Shown piece after piece: positions 1 to 9,329 of a stretch of DNA of 64,000 nucleotides. A program made the position numbers and the translations under genes. The notes under the pieces were generated by a model. The model was not told the DNA's origin and searched no databases. It worked only from the letters and a program-made list of their open reading frames with translations. Origin of the DNA: Bacteroidales bacterium UBA5762. GTDB lineage: Bacteria > Bacteroidota > Bacteroidia > Bacteroidales > TTA-H9. The DNA lies in contig DIEY01000003.1 of NCBI GenBank assembly GCA_002418865.1, positions 21,995-85,994 on the forward strand, written 5' to 3'. How positions within the stretch are numbered: the stretch's first letter is position 1; every line of letters starts with the position of its first letter.

Positions 1-2
1 GT

Positions 3-179
3 GAAGTTTTGGATAACGCAATTGCAAAAATAGAAAGTATTACCCCTCTAAATTCGGCTTTACATGGATTCTATAAGAATATTGAGATGTGCTTTATTTT
101 TGCCCTCATTATTTCTGCCTTTACAAGAAAAAAACCTTTGCCAAGTTTTTCTGACGAAGAAATCAGTACGAACGATTGA
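3..179 (+). CDS. C-terminal fragment of a DUF4199-like membrane protein (5' end outside window)
   Basis: An open frame runs from the window edge to TGA at 177-179. It encodes about 58 residues with a hydrophobic stretch (FIFALIISAF) followed by a short charged tail. DUF4199 proteins are small integral membrane proteins of unknown function that often sit directly upstream of a GT2 glycosyltransferase in Bacteroidota. The order here fits, and the stop overlaps the next ATG by one base, which suggests translational coupling. The family call rests on this tail and the context only, so it is tentative. Confidence 0.5.
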   Translation, partial: EVLDNAIAKIESITPLNSALHGFYKNIEMCFIFALIISAFTRKKPLPSFSDEEISTND

Positions 180-1120
180 TGGATATTTCGATTATTATTC
201 CATTATACAACGAAGCAGAATCGCTTAGTGAATTGCATGCTTGGATTACAAGAGTCATGCAGCAAAACGGATTTTCATACGAAATTATCTTTATTGACGA
301 TGGTAGCAACGATGACTCATGGAAGATTATTGAAGCTATGAGTCATTATGATGAACATGTAAAAGCCATCAAGTTTCGCCGAAATTATGGTAAGGCAGCA
401 GCATTGAATACGGGTTTCGAGGCAAGTACGGGCGAAGTGGTCATCACAATGGATGCCGATTTGCAGGATAGCCCCGATGAGATCCCAGAGCTTTACCAAA
501 TGATAAAAAAACAAGGATACGATTTGGTTTCGGGTTGGAAGAAGAAACGACATGATCCTCTATCGAAAACTATCCCTACAAAGCTTTATAACTGGGCCAC
601 ACGTAAAGCTTCACACATCAGGTTACATGACTTCAATTGCGGGTTAAAAGCCTATCGCAACGATGTAATAAAATCAATAGAGATTTATGGAGAGATGCAT
701 CGCTATATTCCTGTTATTGCCAAATGGGCTGGTTTTGTAAAGATTGGAGAAAAAGTCGTTCAGCATTATCCTCGTAAACATGGAAAGAGCAAGTTTGGAA
801 TAAACCGTTTTATTAATGGATTTCTCGATTTGATTTCTATTAGCTTTATTGGAAGGTTTGGTAGAAAACCCATGCATTTCTTTGGTTTCTTAGGTACTGC
901 CCTGTTTTTAATTGGTTTTATCATAGCTTGCTATTTGGCTTATGCTAGAATTTTTATGGCAGGATATAAAATGACCCAAAGACCTTTATTCTATTTTGGA
1001 CTTCTTTCTATGATATTAGGAACTCAATTGTTTACTGCAGGATTTTTAGGTGAGCTTATTTCACGATCCTCGCATGATAGAAATAAATATTTAATCGAAA
1101 AACGAACAGGATTTGACTAG
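179..1120 (+). CDS. GT2 family glycosyltransferase, polyprenyl-phosphate sugar synthase type
   Basis: The 313-residue protein opens directly with the GT2 nucleotide-sugar fold (DISIIIPLYNEAESL). It has D40-D41 and the metal-binding D92-A-D94, and an RKHGKSKFG motif typical of the DPM1/GtrB branch. Two C-terminal membrane helices (about residues 230-255 and 270-298) anchor it in the inner membrane. Such enzymes move a sugar from a nucleotide donor to undecaprenyl phosphate, which feeds glycan or lipid modification. I chose ATG 179 over the in-frame TTG at 176 because it overlaps the upstream stop as TGATG. The sugar cannot be predicted. Confidence 0.85.
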   Translation: MDISIIIPLYNEAESLSELHAWITRVMQQNGFSYEIIFIDDGSNDDSWKIIEAMSHYDEHVKAIKFRRNYGKAAALNTGFEASTGEVVITMDADLQDSPDEIPELYQMIKKQGYDLVSGWKKKRHDPLSKTIPTKLYNWATRKASHIRLHDFNCGLKAYRNDVIKSIEIYGEMHRYIPVIAKWAGFVKIGEKVVQHYPRKHGKSKFGINRFINGFLDLISISFIGRFGRKPMHFFGFLGTALFLIGFIIACYLAYARIFMAGYKMTQRPLFYFGLLSMILGTQLFTAGFLGELISRSSHDRNKYLIEKRTGFD

Positions 1121-2252
1121 TCCATCCGACATTGAGGTTTTTATTTTAGGAACGGCTTATCCTTTGCGCGGAGGATTAGCCAGCTTCAACGAACGACTTG
1201 CACGAGCATTTAAAGATGCCGGTTATAGAGTTACTATATACAACTTCAGCCTCCAATATCCTTCCTTTTTCTTTCCAGGCAAGACTCAATATTCTACCGA
1301 TTCCCCCCCTGAGGGATTAGATATTCTTAGTAAAGTCAATTCCATAAATCCTTTCAATTGGCTTAAGATTGGGCGCGAAATAAGAAATAGACGGCCTCGT
1401 CTGCTGGTTTTGCGTTACTGGATGCCTTTTATGGCACCTTGTATGGGAACGATTGCCCAAATCGTCAAAAAAAATCATTTTACTAAAATCGTTGCCATAA
1501 CCGACAATATTATTCCTCATGAAGCACGTTTTTACGATTCCTGCTTGTCGAAATATTTTTTAAAAAGCTGTCACGGTTTTATAGCCATGTCCAAAACTGT
1601 GCTCGACGATATCGGCCACTTCGACAAAACTAAACCTCGCAAATTTTATCCCCATCCCTTATACGATAATTATGGAGAACCCATCTCGCGAGCAGAAGCC
1701 TGCCATCGCCTCAATCTTGATCCTTCTTTCAATTATATGTTATTTTTTGGCTTCATTCGTCAATATAAAGGGCTCGATATTCTTTTACAGGCTTTTGCCG
1801 ATCAACGTTTCGAAAAATTACCCCTCAAACTGCTCATAGCCGGAGAATTTTACATCGACCCTCGGCCTTATTATCGTATGATTGATGAATTAAAGCTTAG
1901 TCAACGCATTGTGATGCATGACAGTTTCATCAGTAATTCGGAAATTCCAGCCTGGTTTTGTGCAGCCGACCTCATCGTTCAACCCTATAAATCGGCTACC
2001 CAAAGTGGAGTTACCCAAATTGCTTATTATTTCGTAAAACCTATGATAGTAACCAATGTTGGAGGGTTGCCCGAAATGGTACCCGATGGTAAAGCAGGAT
2101 ACATTGTAGAACCTGAACCAAAATCCTTGGCCGAAGCTATTCTGAGGTTTTTCTCACAAAATAATCCTAAAAATTTTGTAAGGTTCATAAAGGAAGAAAA
2201 ACAAAAATTTACTTGGGAAGGCCTTGTTAAGACCTTTGAAGAGTTTCTATAA
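1113..2252 (+). CDS. GT4 family glycosyltransferase
   Basis: This 379-residue GT-B protein has an N-terminal glycine-rich acceptor loop (YPLRGGLASFNERLA). Its C-terminal donor half carries a GFIRQYKGLDILLQAF strand-helix and an SGVTQIAYYFVKPMIVTNVGGLPEMV segment, the usual GT4 donor pocket. It overlaps the upstream GT2 gene by 8 bp and probably starts at TTG 1113, so the two are likely coupled and act in the same surface-glycan pathway. The region just after the start already aligns with the family, so no long N-terminal extension is missing. Substrate unknown. Confidence 0.82.
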   Translation: MTSPSDIEVFILGTAYPLRGGLASFNERLARAFKDAGYRVTIYNFSLQYPSFFFPGKTQYSTDSPPEGLDILSKVNSINPFNWLKIGREIRNRRPRLLVLRYWMPFMAPCMGTIAQIVKKNHFTKIVAITDNIIPHEARFYDSCLSKYFLKSCHGFIAMSKTVLDDIGHFDKTKPRKFYPHPLYDNYGEPISRAEACHRLNLDPSFNYMLFFGFIRQYKGLDILLQAFADQRFEKLPLKLLIAGEFYIDPRPYYRMIDELKLSQRIVMHDSFISNSEIPAWFCAADLIVQPYKSATQSGVTQIAYYFVKPMIVTNVGGLPEMVPDGKAGYIVEPEPKSLAEAILRFFSQNNPKNFVRFIKEEKQKFTWEGLVKTFEEFL

Positions 2253-2463
2253 AATGGCATTATTTTTTATATCTACTGCTAATTATCAAATACTTATGAA
2301 GATTTTTAATGTTTAAGAATTGCCTTAAACTGCCATTGAAAATGAAAATTGCTTCAGAAATGATATTTATAAAGCTGTATCTGTAGGTATTAAACTTTGT
2401 CAAAATATGTTTTAACTTTATAAAATAAATTTGAAGTATAAAAAATTTCTCATAGTTTAACTA

Positions 2464-5049
2464 ATGATAGTACTTGATCTTATATATAATCTAGCCATTA
2501 TTGTTTCCTTTATTACCTTGATTTTCTTTTTCGACAGGCTAAGAATAGGCAATATTAAACTAAGAAGACTAATACAAGGAGTTCTGTTTGGCGCAGCGGC
2601 TATTTTAGGTATTTTAAAACCTTTTTATTTAACCGAAGGCTTGTTTTTCGATGGTCGCACAGTTGTATTGAGTTTGAGTGCTTTATTTTATGGCCCTGTT
2701 GTAGGTCTTATATCTGCCCTTATGGTGGCAATCGTACGTATTATTATTGGCGGGGTAGGAATATGGATGGGATTAGCCACAATATTTTCTGCTTACATTG
2801 TTGGTTCTTTATTTTATGCATATTTCAAGGGAGATGATCGAAAAGTAAAATATACTCATATTTTATTAGTTGGCCTCATTACACATATTCTCATGGTGTT
2901 ATCTATTTTATTACTTCCCAAGTCAACTCAAATTGAAACTTTCGATACCATAGCGGTAACTGTTTTAATAGCTTATCCTTTGGCGACGCTTTTAATTGGG
3001 GCTATCTTGAAAACTCATTTTAACATCATTCATTTTTCAAACGAAATAAAGCAAAAGGAAGAACAATACAGGCTAATAGTCGAAAATCAGTCGGAATTAG
3101 TAGTAAAAGTGGATAACGAGGGCAGGTTTCTTTATGTAAATCCCACTTATTGTGCCACATTCGGTAAAACAGAAGATGAGCTCATAGGGAACACATTTCT
3201 TCCACTTGTACATCCTGAAGACCGTCCTCACACTATGGAAGCTATGAAAGCTCTATATAAACCACCTTATGAATGCTTCGTAAAACAAAGAGCTTTAACA
3301 GCAAAGGGGTGGAGATGGATTGCCTGGGCTGATAAGGGGATTTTAGATGAGAATGGCAAGGTTACATCAGTGATTGGAGTTGGGCGCGATATAACTGAGG
3401 CTCAGCTCACCTTAATGGCATTGGAAGAAAGTGAAAATAAATTTAGAAGTCTTGCTGAAACTTCGGAAGCAGGAATTTTTATACTTCAGAATGAGCAAAT
3501 TATATATACAAATAATAAAATTCTTGAAGGTTGGGGCTATACGATTGAAGAACTTTACATGATGAAGTACGAAGATATTATTCATCCTGATCATAAAGAA
3601 CTAATGAAAGAAATTTTCAAAAACCCACCTATTGAAGGGAAAAGATTTAAGAATTATAATTTTAAAGTACTTACTAAATTTGGAGAAACTCGATGGGTTA
3701 CCTGTAGCGGCAGCAGGATTGACTTTCAGGGAAAGCCTGCTTTAATTGGAACCGCAACGGATATCACCCAAATGCACAACCTTATCGAAGAATTAGAGGC
3801 TACAAAAGATGAGCTTTATCAAAGAAATGAAGAACTCCAACAACTCAATGAAAATTTGTCAACATCACTTCGAAATATTCAACAGCTTAATTTAAATCTT
3901 GAAGTTGCTAAAGCCAAAGCCGAAGAAAGCGACCGACTCAAATCTACCTTCCTCGCAAACATGAGCCATGAGATTAGAACACCCATGAATGCCATACTGG
4001 GTTTTTCCGACTTGCTACTCCTACCTTCGTATTCAAACCAAGAAAAAGAAAACTTTGTTCGCACTATCATTAATAATGCTGAGCATCTACTCGAGTTAAT
4101 CAACGATATTATAGACCTATCGAAAATCGAAGCTGGAACAATTAAAATAAACAAAAAACAGATTCATCTTGAGAGTTTTCTGCAAGAAATTATAGGCTCA
4201 TTCCAGATGCTAGCTCATCAAAAGAATTTGCAATTGCTATTGATGCCGCTTCCTTCTGATATCCCATCCATGATTAATTCCGATCCTATTCGACTCAAAC
4301 AAGTTTTCAATAATCTCATCACCAATGCTATTAATTACACCGATACAGGAAGTATAGGAATAGGTTGCATGCTTGAAGAGTCATTTATTCGTTTTTTTAT
4401 ACATGACACTGGAACAGGCATACCTCCCACTGAACTCGACAAAATATTTGAGCGTTTCTATCAAATACCTAAAGCCCAAGGACAAAGCAGAAGTGGAACA
4501 GGAATAGGTCTATCAATTGTGAAAACTCTGGTGAATCTCATGGGAGGAAAAATTGAGGTACAATCGGAAGTTGGAAAGGGAAGCACTTTCTCGTTTACCA
4601 TCCCTATCGACGAGATACATGAATCAATAATTGAAAAAACAAATAAAATAAATATGACTTACAATTTTGAAGGGAAAAATATTTTGATTGCTGAAGATGA
4701 CTACACCAATCGCATCCTCCTTGAAGCTATGCTGCAGTCCACAAAAGCCCAACTCACAATAGTAACCAATGGACAGGATGTTTTAAAAATAATGGAGGAG
4801 GTCAGTCGTATTGATCTGGTATTGTTAGACATACGCATGCCCGAAATGAATGGGTTGGAAGTAGCAAGTATCATTCGGTTGAATTATCCAAACATTCCTA
4901 TTTTGGCTCAAACTGCTTATGCATTCGACAATGATAGAGAAGCAGCTTTGGCTGCTGGATGCGATGATTATATCAGTAAACCTTTCAGGAGAGAAGAGAT
5001 TCTCGAGAAAATCAATCATCTGCTCAACAAATATAGCCCTAAACAATAA
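2464..5049 (+). CDS. Hybrid sensor histidine kinase: 5TM-LytS-type sensor, two PAS domains, kinase, receiver
   Basis: 861 residues. Residues 1-195 are a multi-helix membrane region resembling the 5TM-LYT receptor of LytS-type sensors. Two PAS domains follow (about 199-320 and 322-445), then a coiled coil. The HisKA box SHEIRTPMN has phospho-acceptor H502, and an HATPase domain carries the N box (NNLITNAINYT) and G boxes (DTGTGIP, GTGIGLSI). A C-terminal receiver has the acidic pair EDD and phospho-acceptor D789 in LLDIRMPEMNG. It would autophosphorylate and pass phosphate to its own receiver. No DNA-binding partner lies next to it. It precedes the heptose cassette by about 150 bp on the same strand, so a shared transcript is possible but not shown. 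Confidence 0.88.
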   Translation: MIVLDLIYNLAIIVSFITLIFFFDRLRIGNIKLRRLIQGVLFGAAAILGILKPFYLTEGLFFDGRTVVLSLSALFYGPVVGLISALMVAIVRIIIGGVGIWMGLATIFSAYIVGSLFYAYFKGDDRKVKYTHILLVGLITHILMVLSILLLPKSTQIETFDTIAVTVLIAYPLATLLIGAILKTHFNIIHFSNEIKQKEEQYRLIVENQSELVVKVDNEGRFLYVNPTYCATFGKTEDELIGNTFLPLVHPEDRPHTMEAMKALYKPPYECFVKQRALTAKGWRWIAWADKGILDENGKVTSVIGVGRDITEAQLTLMALEESENKFRSLAETSEAGIFILQNEQIIYTNNKILEGWGYTIEELYMMKYEDIIHPDHKELMKEIFKNPPIEGKRFKNYNFKVLTKFGETRWVTCSGSRIDFQGKPALIGTATDITQMHNLIEELEATKDELYQRNEELQQLNENLSTSLRNIQQLNLNLEVAKAKAEESDRLKSTFLANMSHEIRTPMNAILGFSDLLLLPSYSNQEKENFVRTIINNAEHLLELINDIIDLSKIEAGTIKINKKQIHLESFLQEIIGSFQMLAHQKNLQLLLMPLPSDIPSMINSDPIRLKQVFNNLITNAINYTDTGSIGIGCMLEESFIRFFIHDTGTGIPPTELDKIFERFYQIPKAQGQSRSGTGIGLSIVKTLVNLMGGKIEVQSEVGKGSTFSFTIPIDEIHESIIEKTNKINMTYNFEGKNILIAEDDYTNRILLEAMLQSTKAQLTIVTNGQDVLKIMEEVSRIDLVLLDIRMPEMNGLEVASIIRLNYPNIPILAQTAYAFDNDREAALAAGCDDYISKPFRREEILEKINHLLNKYSPKQ

Positions 5050-5197
5050 ATGGAATCTTCAAGGCACAACAATAAAGCGCCTTAAAGGTAGTCAATTCCG
5101 TCATTACGGAAAAGGTCGTAATTTTACATTCTTATTTCAGAGAATAAAAGGCACACTGAAATACCTGTTTTCAATCTATTTGACTAAACCCAGGCAA

Positions 5198-6220
5198 ATG
5201 ATATACAGAAGTAAAGCTCCATTACGGATTGGCCTTGCGGGAGGAGGAACCGACATCTCCCCATTTTGTGATCTTTATGGAGGAGCAGTGCTCAATGCTA
5301 CTATCAATCTTTATGCAAGAGCTTCCATTATTTGCGATAATTCTTCGCACATCGTCTTACATGCCATTGACAGAGGCATTTACCGAGAATATCCTATATC
5401 AGAAGAGATTGCTCCCGAAAAAGGACTCGAACTTCATGCAGGAGTTTATAACCGTATAGTTAAGCAATTTACACATCAACCCATTGCTATACGATTAGAA
5501 ACTTATGTTGATGTGCCCCCTGGCTCAGGTTTAGGAACTTCATCGGCACTTGTTGTAGCCATTCTTGGAGCTTTTACTGAGATGCTTTCATTACCTTTAG
5601 GTGAATATGATATGGCTCAGTTAGCATATGAAATCGAAAGACAGGATTTAGGAATGCGCGGTGGTCGCCAAGACCAGTACGCAGCTACTTTCGGTGGTTT
5701 TAACTTTATGGAATTTTATAAGGATAATAAAGTCATAGTTAATCCACTTCGTATTCGCCAAAGATATTTAGATGAACTTTCGCACGATTTGGTGCTATTT
5801 TATACACAAACCAGTCGTGAATCGAACCATATTATCGAAAATCAGGCAGAAGCTATCGCCACTCATCATAAACTTCGTACCGAGGCCACTATGAAATTGA
5901 AGGAACAGGCTTTTATGATGAAAGAAGCAATATTGAAAGGCGAATTGAGAAAACTGGGCGAAATCTTGAATTTTGGCTGGGAGCATAAAAAACTAATAGC
6001 CGATGGAATCACCAATGAACAAATTGATAGAATTTATACCACTGCCTTACGAAATGGAGCTATTGGAGGTAAAATCTCAGGAGCTGGAGGCGGCGGATTC
6101 ATGACCTTCTATTGCCCCGAAAATCGTAGATACCAGTTAATAGAAGCATTAAGACCTTTCGGAGGTTTTGTAGTGAATTACGAGTTCACCCAACAGGGTT
6201 TATCTACCTGGTCGTTTTAA
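5198..6220 (+). CDS. hddA: D-glycero-alpha-D-manno-heptose 7-phosphate kinase (GHMP family)
   Basis: This enzyme phosphorylates D-glycero-D-manno-heptose 7-phosphate at C1 with alpha stereochemistry, the committed step toward GDP-heptose. The 340-residue protein begins with the GHMP N-terminal strand (KAPLRIGLAGGGTD) and has the ATP-binding loop PPGSGLGTSSA at about 107-117. Near the C-terminus is the GHMP motif 3 (GKISGAGGGGFM). The open frame extends upstream to 4919 inside the kinase gene, but homology starts only at ATG 5198, which I take as the start. It is followed after 12 bp by gmhA. Confidence 0.88.
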   Translation: MIYRSKAPLRIGLAGGGTDISPFCDLYGGAVLNATINLYARASIICDNSSHIVLHAIDRGIYREYPISEEIAPEKGLELHAGVYNRIVKQFTHQPIAIRLETYVDVPPGSGLGTSSALVVAILGAFTEMLSLPLGEYDMAQLAYEIERQDLGMRGGRQDQYAATFGGFNFMEFYKDNKVIVNPLRIRQRYLDELSHDLVLFYTQTSRESNHIIENQAEAIATHHKLRTEATMKLKEQAFMMKEAILKGELRKLGEILNFGWEHKKLIADGITNEQIDRIYTTALRNGAIGGKISGAGGGGFMTFYCPENRRYQLIEALRPFGGFVVNYEFTQQGLSTWSF

Positions 6221-6232
6221 TTATAATGATTT

Positions 6233-6826
6233 ATGGAAAAATTTATCATTTCAAGAATTGAGGAATCGATAGTTTTAAAACAAAAAATCATCGACAATAA
6301 AGAGCTTTTAAAAAATCTTGCTCTATTAACAGAAGCCTGTATTCGTTGTTTTAAAGAAGGAGGGAAAGTACTTTTTTGCGGTAATGGTGGAAGTGCAGCC
6401 GATGCTCAGCACTTGTCCGCCGAGCTATCGGGAAGATTTTATTTCGACCGCCCTCCCCTGCCCTCAGAAGCCCTTCATGTCAATACCTCATTTTTAACAG
6501 CAGTAGCCAATGACTATGCTTATGAAGAAGTCTTTGCCAGAATGGTTCATGCCATTGGTAATAAAGTTGATGTGCTGATAGGTCTTTCTACTTCGGGCAA
6601 TTCAACAAATATTCTTCGAGCCATAGAAGCAGCAAACGAAAAAGGAATGACAACAGCTGCCTTCACTGGCGAAACTGGAGGCAAATTGAAAAACCTCGTT
6701 CATTATCTAATTAATGTCCCCTCAAATGATACACCTCGAATTCAGGAGGCACACATACTGCTCGGGCATATTTTGTGCGAACAAATTGAAAAAGAACTAT
6801 TTATCAAGCCTTCTCACCCTCAGTAA
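6233..6826 (+). CDS. gmhA: Sedoheptulose 7-phosphate isomerase
   Basis: GmhA converts sedoheptulose 7-phosphate to D-glycero-D-manno-heptose 7-phosphate in the cytoplasm, the first step of heptose nucleotide synthesis. The 197-residue protein is one SIS domain with the phosphosugar loop FCGNGGSAADAQH. The predicted zinc ligands H60, E64, Q171 and H179 fall at the spacing known for the enterobacterial enzyme. Its stop codon is directly followed by the ATG of hddC (TAAATG), so the two are translationally linked. Confidence 0.92.
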   Translation: MEKFIISRIEESIVLKQKIIDNKELLKNLALLTEACIRCFKEGGKVLFCGNGGSAADAQHLSAELSGRFYFDRPPLPSEALHVNTSFLTAVANDYAYEEVFARMVHAIGNKVDVLIGLSTSGNSTNILRAIEAANEKGMTTAAFTGETGGKLKNLVHYLINVPSNDTPRIQEAHILLGHILCEQIEKELFIKPSHPQ

Positions 6827-7534
6827 ATGATTAAAGAAGTTATTATTCTATCCGGTGGATTAGGTACCCGACTACGTTCGGCTTTACCCGATATACCTAA
6901 ATGCATGGCCCCTGTTAATGGAAAACCTTTCCTGCAATATGTGATGGATTACCTCGAAATATATGGAGTAAAAAAGATTATTTTGGCCACAGGCTATTTA
7001 CATGAAAAAATTGAGGAATATTTTCATAACAAGTACAAGTATATGAATATAGAGTATTCCAGAGAAGATGAACCCTTAGGAACTGGAGGTGCAGTAAAGA
7101 AAGCAATGGAAAAAGCAGAAGGCAAACAAGTAGTAGTGATGAATGGTGATACCATGTTCAGAGTGAATCTGGGCAAGTTATATGATTTTACACTGATAAA
7201 GAAATCAGATCTTACAATGGTGGTCCGACAGATAAACGATGTTTCGAGATATGGTGCAGTTGAGTTTGACGAAACTGGCCGTATTACAACTTTTCGAGAA
7301 AAAGGCAGTTTGGAAGGTCCGGGTTGGATAAATGGCGGAACTTATGTCATTCGCAAAGACTTCTTCCTCAATGAATCTTTACCCGAAAAATTTTCGCTCG
7401 AAAAAGACTATTTTGAAAAGATATATCTCCAACATCCTATATATGCCAACAAATGTTACCAATACTTTATCGACATTGGAATTCCCGAAGATTATGAGCG
7501 AGCGCAGGAAGAGTTTAGAGCTTTTGAATTCTAA
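6827..7534 (+). CDS. hddC: D-glycero-alpha-D-manno-heptose 1-phosphate guanylyltransferase
   Basis: The protein is a 235-residue sugar nucleotidyltransferase with the N-terminal signature LSGGLGTRLRS followed by the conserved PKCMAPVNGKPFL block, and a MNGDTMF metal-binding Asp. In the company of hddA, gmhA and gmhB, the expected reaction is heptose 1-phosphate plus GTP to GDP-D-glycero-alpha-D-manno-heptose. From sequence alone it could also be a general NTP-transferase; the assignment rests on the gene cassette. It overlaps the gmhB start by 11 bp. Confidence 0.85.
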   Translation: MIKEVIILSGGLGTRLRSALPDIPKCMAPVNGKPFLQYVMDYLEIYGVKKIILATGYLHEKIEEYFHNKYKYMNIEYSREDEPLGTGGAVKKAMEKAEGKQVVVMNGDTMFRVNLGKLYDFTLIKKSDLTMVVRQINDVSRYGAVEFDETGRITTFREKGSLEGPGWINGGTYVIRKDFFLNESLPEKFSLEKDYFEKIYLQHPIYANKCYQYFIDIGIPEDYERAQEEFRAFEF

Positions 7535-8093
7535 TAGGAGATTTGCCCTTTTCCTCGATAGAGATGGTGTAATCAACCGAAGGGTAGTGGGGGGCTATGT
7601 CGTCAGACCGAGTGAATTCGAATTTTTACCTGGCGTATTAGAAGCATTCAGCATTTTCTCGAAATTATTCTATCCCATCATTATAGTAACAAATCAGCAA
7701 GGTATAAGTAAAGGCAAGATGACAGAAGAGCAATTAACCGAAATACATTCGTATATGAAGGAAGAAATTCTCAAAGCTGGAGGTGAGATTCATGCCATAT
7801 ATCATTGTCCCCATCTTAGATCTTCAGGCTCTACTTGCCGCAAACCCCGGCCTGGTATGGCTTTACGCGCCCGTCGCGATTTCCCTGAATTGAATTTCAA
7901 ACATTCTGTTATGGTAGGCGACATGATAAGTGATATGGTTTTCGGTCATAATCTAAAAATGATCACAGTTCTAATTGGAAATGAAGAATTTGCAAGAAAA
8001 TACCCTAAGTTAATCGATTATAGATTTAACTCACTGATTGAATTTTCAAATTTTCTATCTGCTACCATAATGAATCATCAATCAGAAATTTAA
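7524..8093 (+). CDS. gmhB: D-glycero-D-manno-heptose 1,7-bisphosphate 7-phosphatase (HAD family)
   Basis: GmhB removes the 7-phosphate from the bisphosphate made by HddA. The HAD motif FLDRDGVIN gives nucleophile D12 and acid D14, and motif II is the IVTNQQGISKG segment. The frame is open back to 7332 inside hddC, but homology begins at MNSNRRFALFLDRDG, so TTG 7524 is the likely start (189 residues, normal family length). The zinc loop is unusual: C95 and H97 are present, but the usual CxC pair is represented only by C105, with S103 in place of the other cysteine. The gene closes a gapless four-gene cassette. Confidence 0.84.
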   Translation: MNSNRRFALFLDRDGVINRRVVGGYVVRPSEFEFLPGVLEAFSIFSKLFYPIIIVTNQQGISKGKMTEEQLTEIHSYMKEEILKAGGEIHAIYHCPHLRSSGSTCRKPRPGMALRARRDFPELNFKHSVMVGDMISDMVFGHNLKMITVLIGNEEFARKYPKLIDYRFNSLIEFSNFLSATIMNHQSEI

Positions 8094-8440
8094 CGAGTAT
8101 CCAATATCCATTAATAAATTTTTACGACTATACGGCAATGATGACAAATCGACTAACAAAGTCTTGGATTATTGCATCTTTTTCGCATAAATATTATGGA
8201 AACTGTCTTAGCATTAAACCTTTTTAATTGATAAAAATGGAATATCCTTTGAGAAAATACAAGGCTCGAGATTTAGTTCGTTCTCGTTTTATAAAATAAT
8301 TTTTCTACTTCGATTTTTTAGCAAAAAATATGATGCAATAGCTATATAAACTCCTACAAAGAATAATCTCTTATCTTTATTGCCTAAAATTAGCAGCATA
8401 CTTTTTTCTTTTTAGAAATCATTTCTAATGGATTGAAACA
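8094..8440. other. 347-bp intergenic region, no gene seen
   Basis: This AT-rich stretch lies between gmhB and the response regulator. It holds one 20-codon micro-ORF (8237-8299) without a recognisable ribosome site, and no RNA gene. I see no clear hairpin terminator for the heptose operon and no strong TTTG/TAnnTTTG promoter. It probably contains the response regulator promoter. Confidence 0.5.
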
Positions 8441-9118
8441 ATGAATGAGTTAAAAATAAGAGTATTACTGGTAGATGATCATGTATTGGTGAGGCAGGGC
8501 ATTAAATCTCTACTTAATGAATGTTCGTGGATAGAAGTAGTTGGCGAAGTCTCAGAAGGTAACGAAATGTTTCATTTCCTTCGTCATCATGCTGTTGATG
8601 TAATTCTTATGGATATCAATCTTCCTCATGTTTCTGGGATAGAACTCACAAAAAAACTTGGACAGACAGCCGAAACTTCCAACATAAAAGTCATCATTCT
8701 AAGTATGTTTACTCAAGAAGAATATATTATTGAAGCGGCCAAAGCCGGGGCAAAGGGATATTTGCCCAAAAATGCATCAGAACATGAACTTCTCGAAGCC
8801 ATACACAGTGTTGCTGATGGCAGGGAATTTTTCAGTCCGCAAATTTCAGGTGTCTTGCTTAAAACGATTCTAAAACAATCTTCGTCTATTAATGATGATC
8901 AGCAGAGGCCTCAAGACATACTCTCAAAACGAGAAATACAAATTCTTACCCTTTTAGCTCAGGGATTATCTAATCCCGAAATTTCCGAAAAACTTTTTAT
9001 CAGCATTCGCACAGTCGAATCACACAAAACGCATATTCTTCAGAAATTAAAATTAAGAAACAATGTTGACTTGGTAAAATATGCTATTAAACATCATCTC
9101 ATCGAAATTAACCCATAG
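8441..9118 (+). CDS. NarL/FixJ (LuxR-type) response regulator
   Basis: 225 residues with a complete architecture. The receiver (1-125) has the acidic pair in LLVDDH and the phospho-acceptor Asp in VILMDINLP. The C-terminal LuxR helix-turn-helix includes LSKREIQILTLLAQGLSN and ISIRTVESHKTHILQKL. It should bind DNA as a phosphorylation-dependent dimer. No kinase gene is adjacent, so it is an orphan here. The hybrid kinase 3.4 kb upstream or an unlinked kinase may feed it. It lies 211 bp upstream of glnN in the same direction, but a regulatory link is only a guess. Confidence 0.88.
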   Translation: MNELKIRVLLVDDHVLVRQGIKSLLNECSWIEVVGEVSEGNEMFHFLRHHAVDVILMDINLPHVSGIELTKKLGQTAETSNIKVIILSMFTQEEYIIEAAKAGAKGYLPKNASEHELLEAIHSVADGREFFSPQISGVLLKTILKQSSSINDDQQRPQDILSKREIQILTLLAQGLSNPEISEKLFISIRTVESHKTHILQKLKLRNNVDLVKYAIKHHLIEINP

Positions 9119-9329
9119 CTAATTTATAATCATCACCTATAGCTTTTTATTATTGGTGTATTCCATTCAACTTTACCTTCATCAAATATTAATCTAATGA
9201 ATCATTTTGATTTTGATAGACCTTATTTATAATTTAGACTTAATTTGAACAACAAATAACACTCACCTAACCTAATTTTTGCGAAATTTGCGCTTTAAAA
9301 AATTTTTACAACAACAATAGAATTTTACG

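Noticed and set aside
4919..5197. Possible N-terminal extension of hddA overlapping the hybrid kinase
   Set aside because: The extra 93 residues are the kinase receiver region read in another frame, and the GHMP fold starts at 5198.
8237..8299. 20-codon ORF in the gap upstream of the response regulator
   Set aside because: It is too short, has no ribosome site or promoter, and shows no recognisable peptide feature.
9243..9281. TTTG and TAATTTTTG before glnN as a promoter
   Set aside because: The spacer is 26 bp and the -7 box has an extra base. It was too weak to list as a feature.
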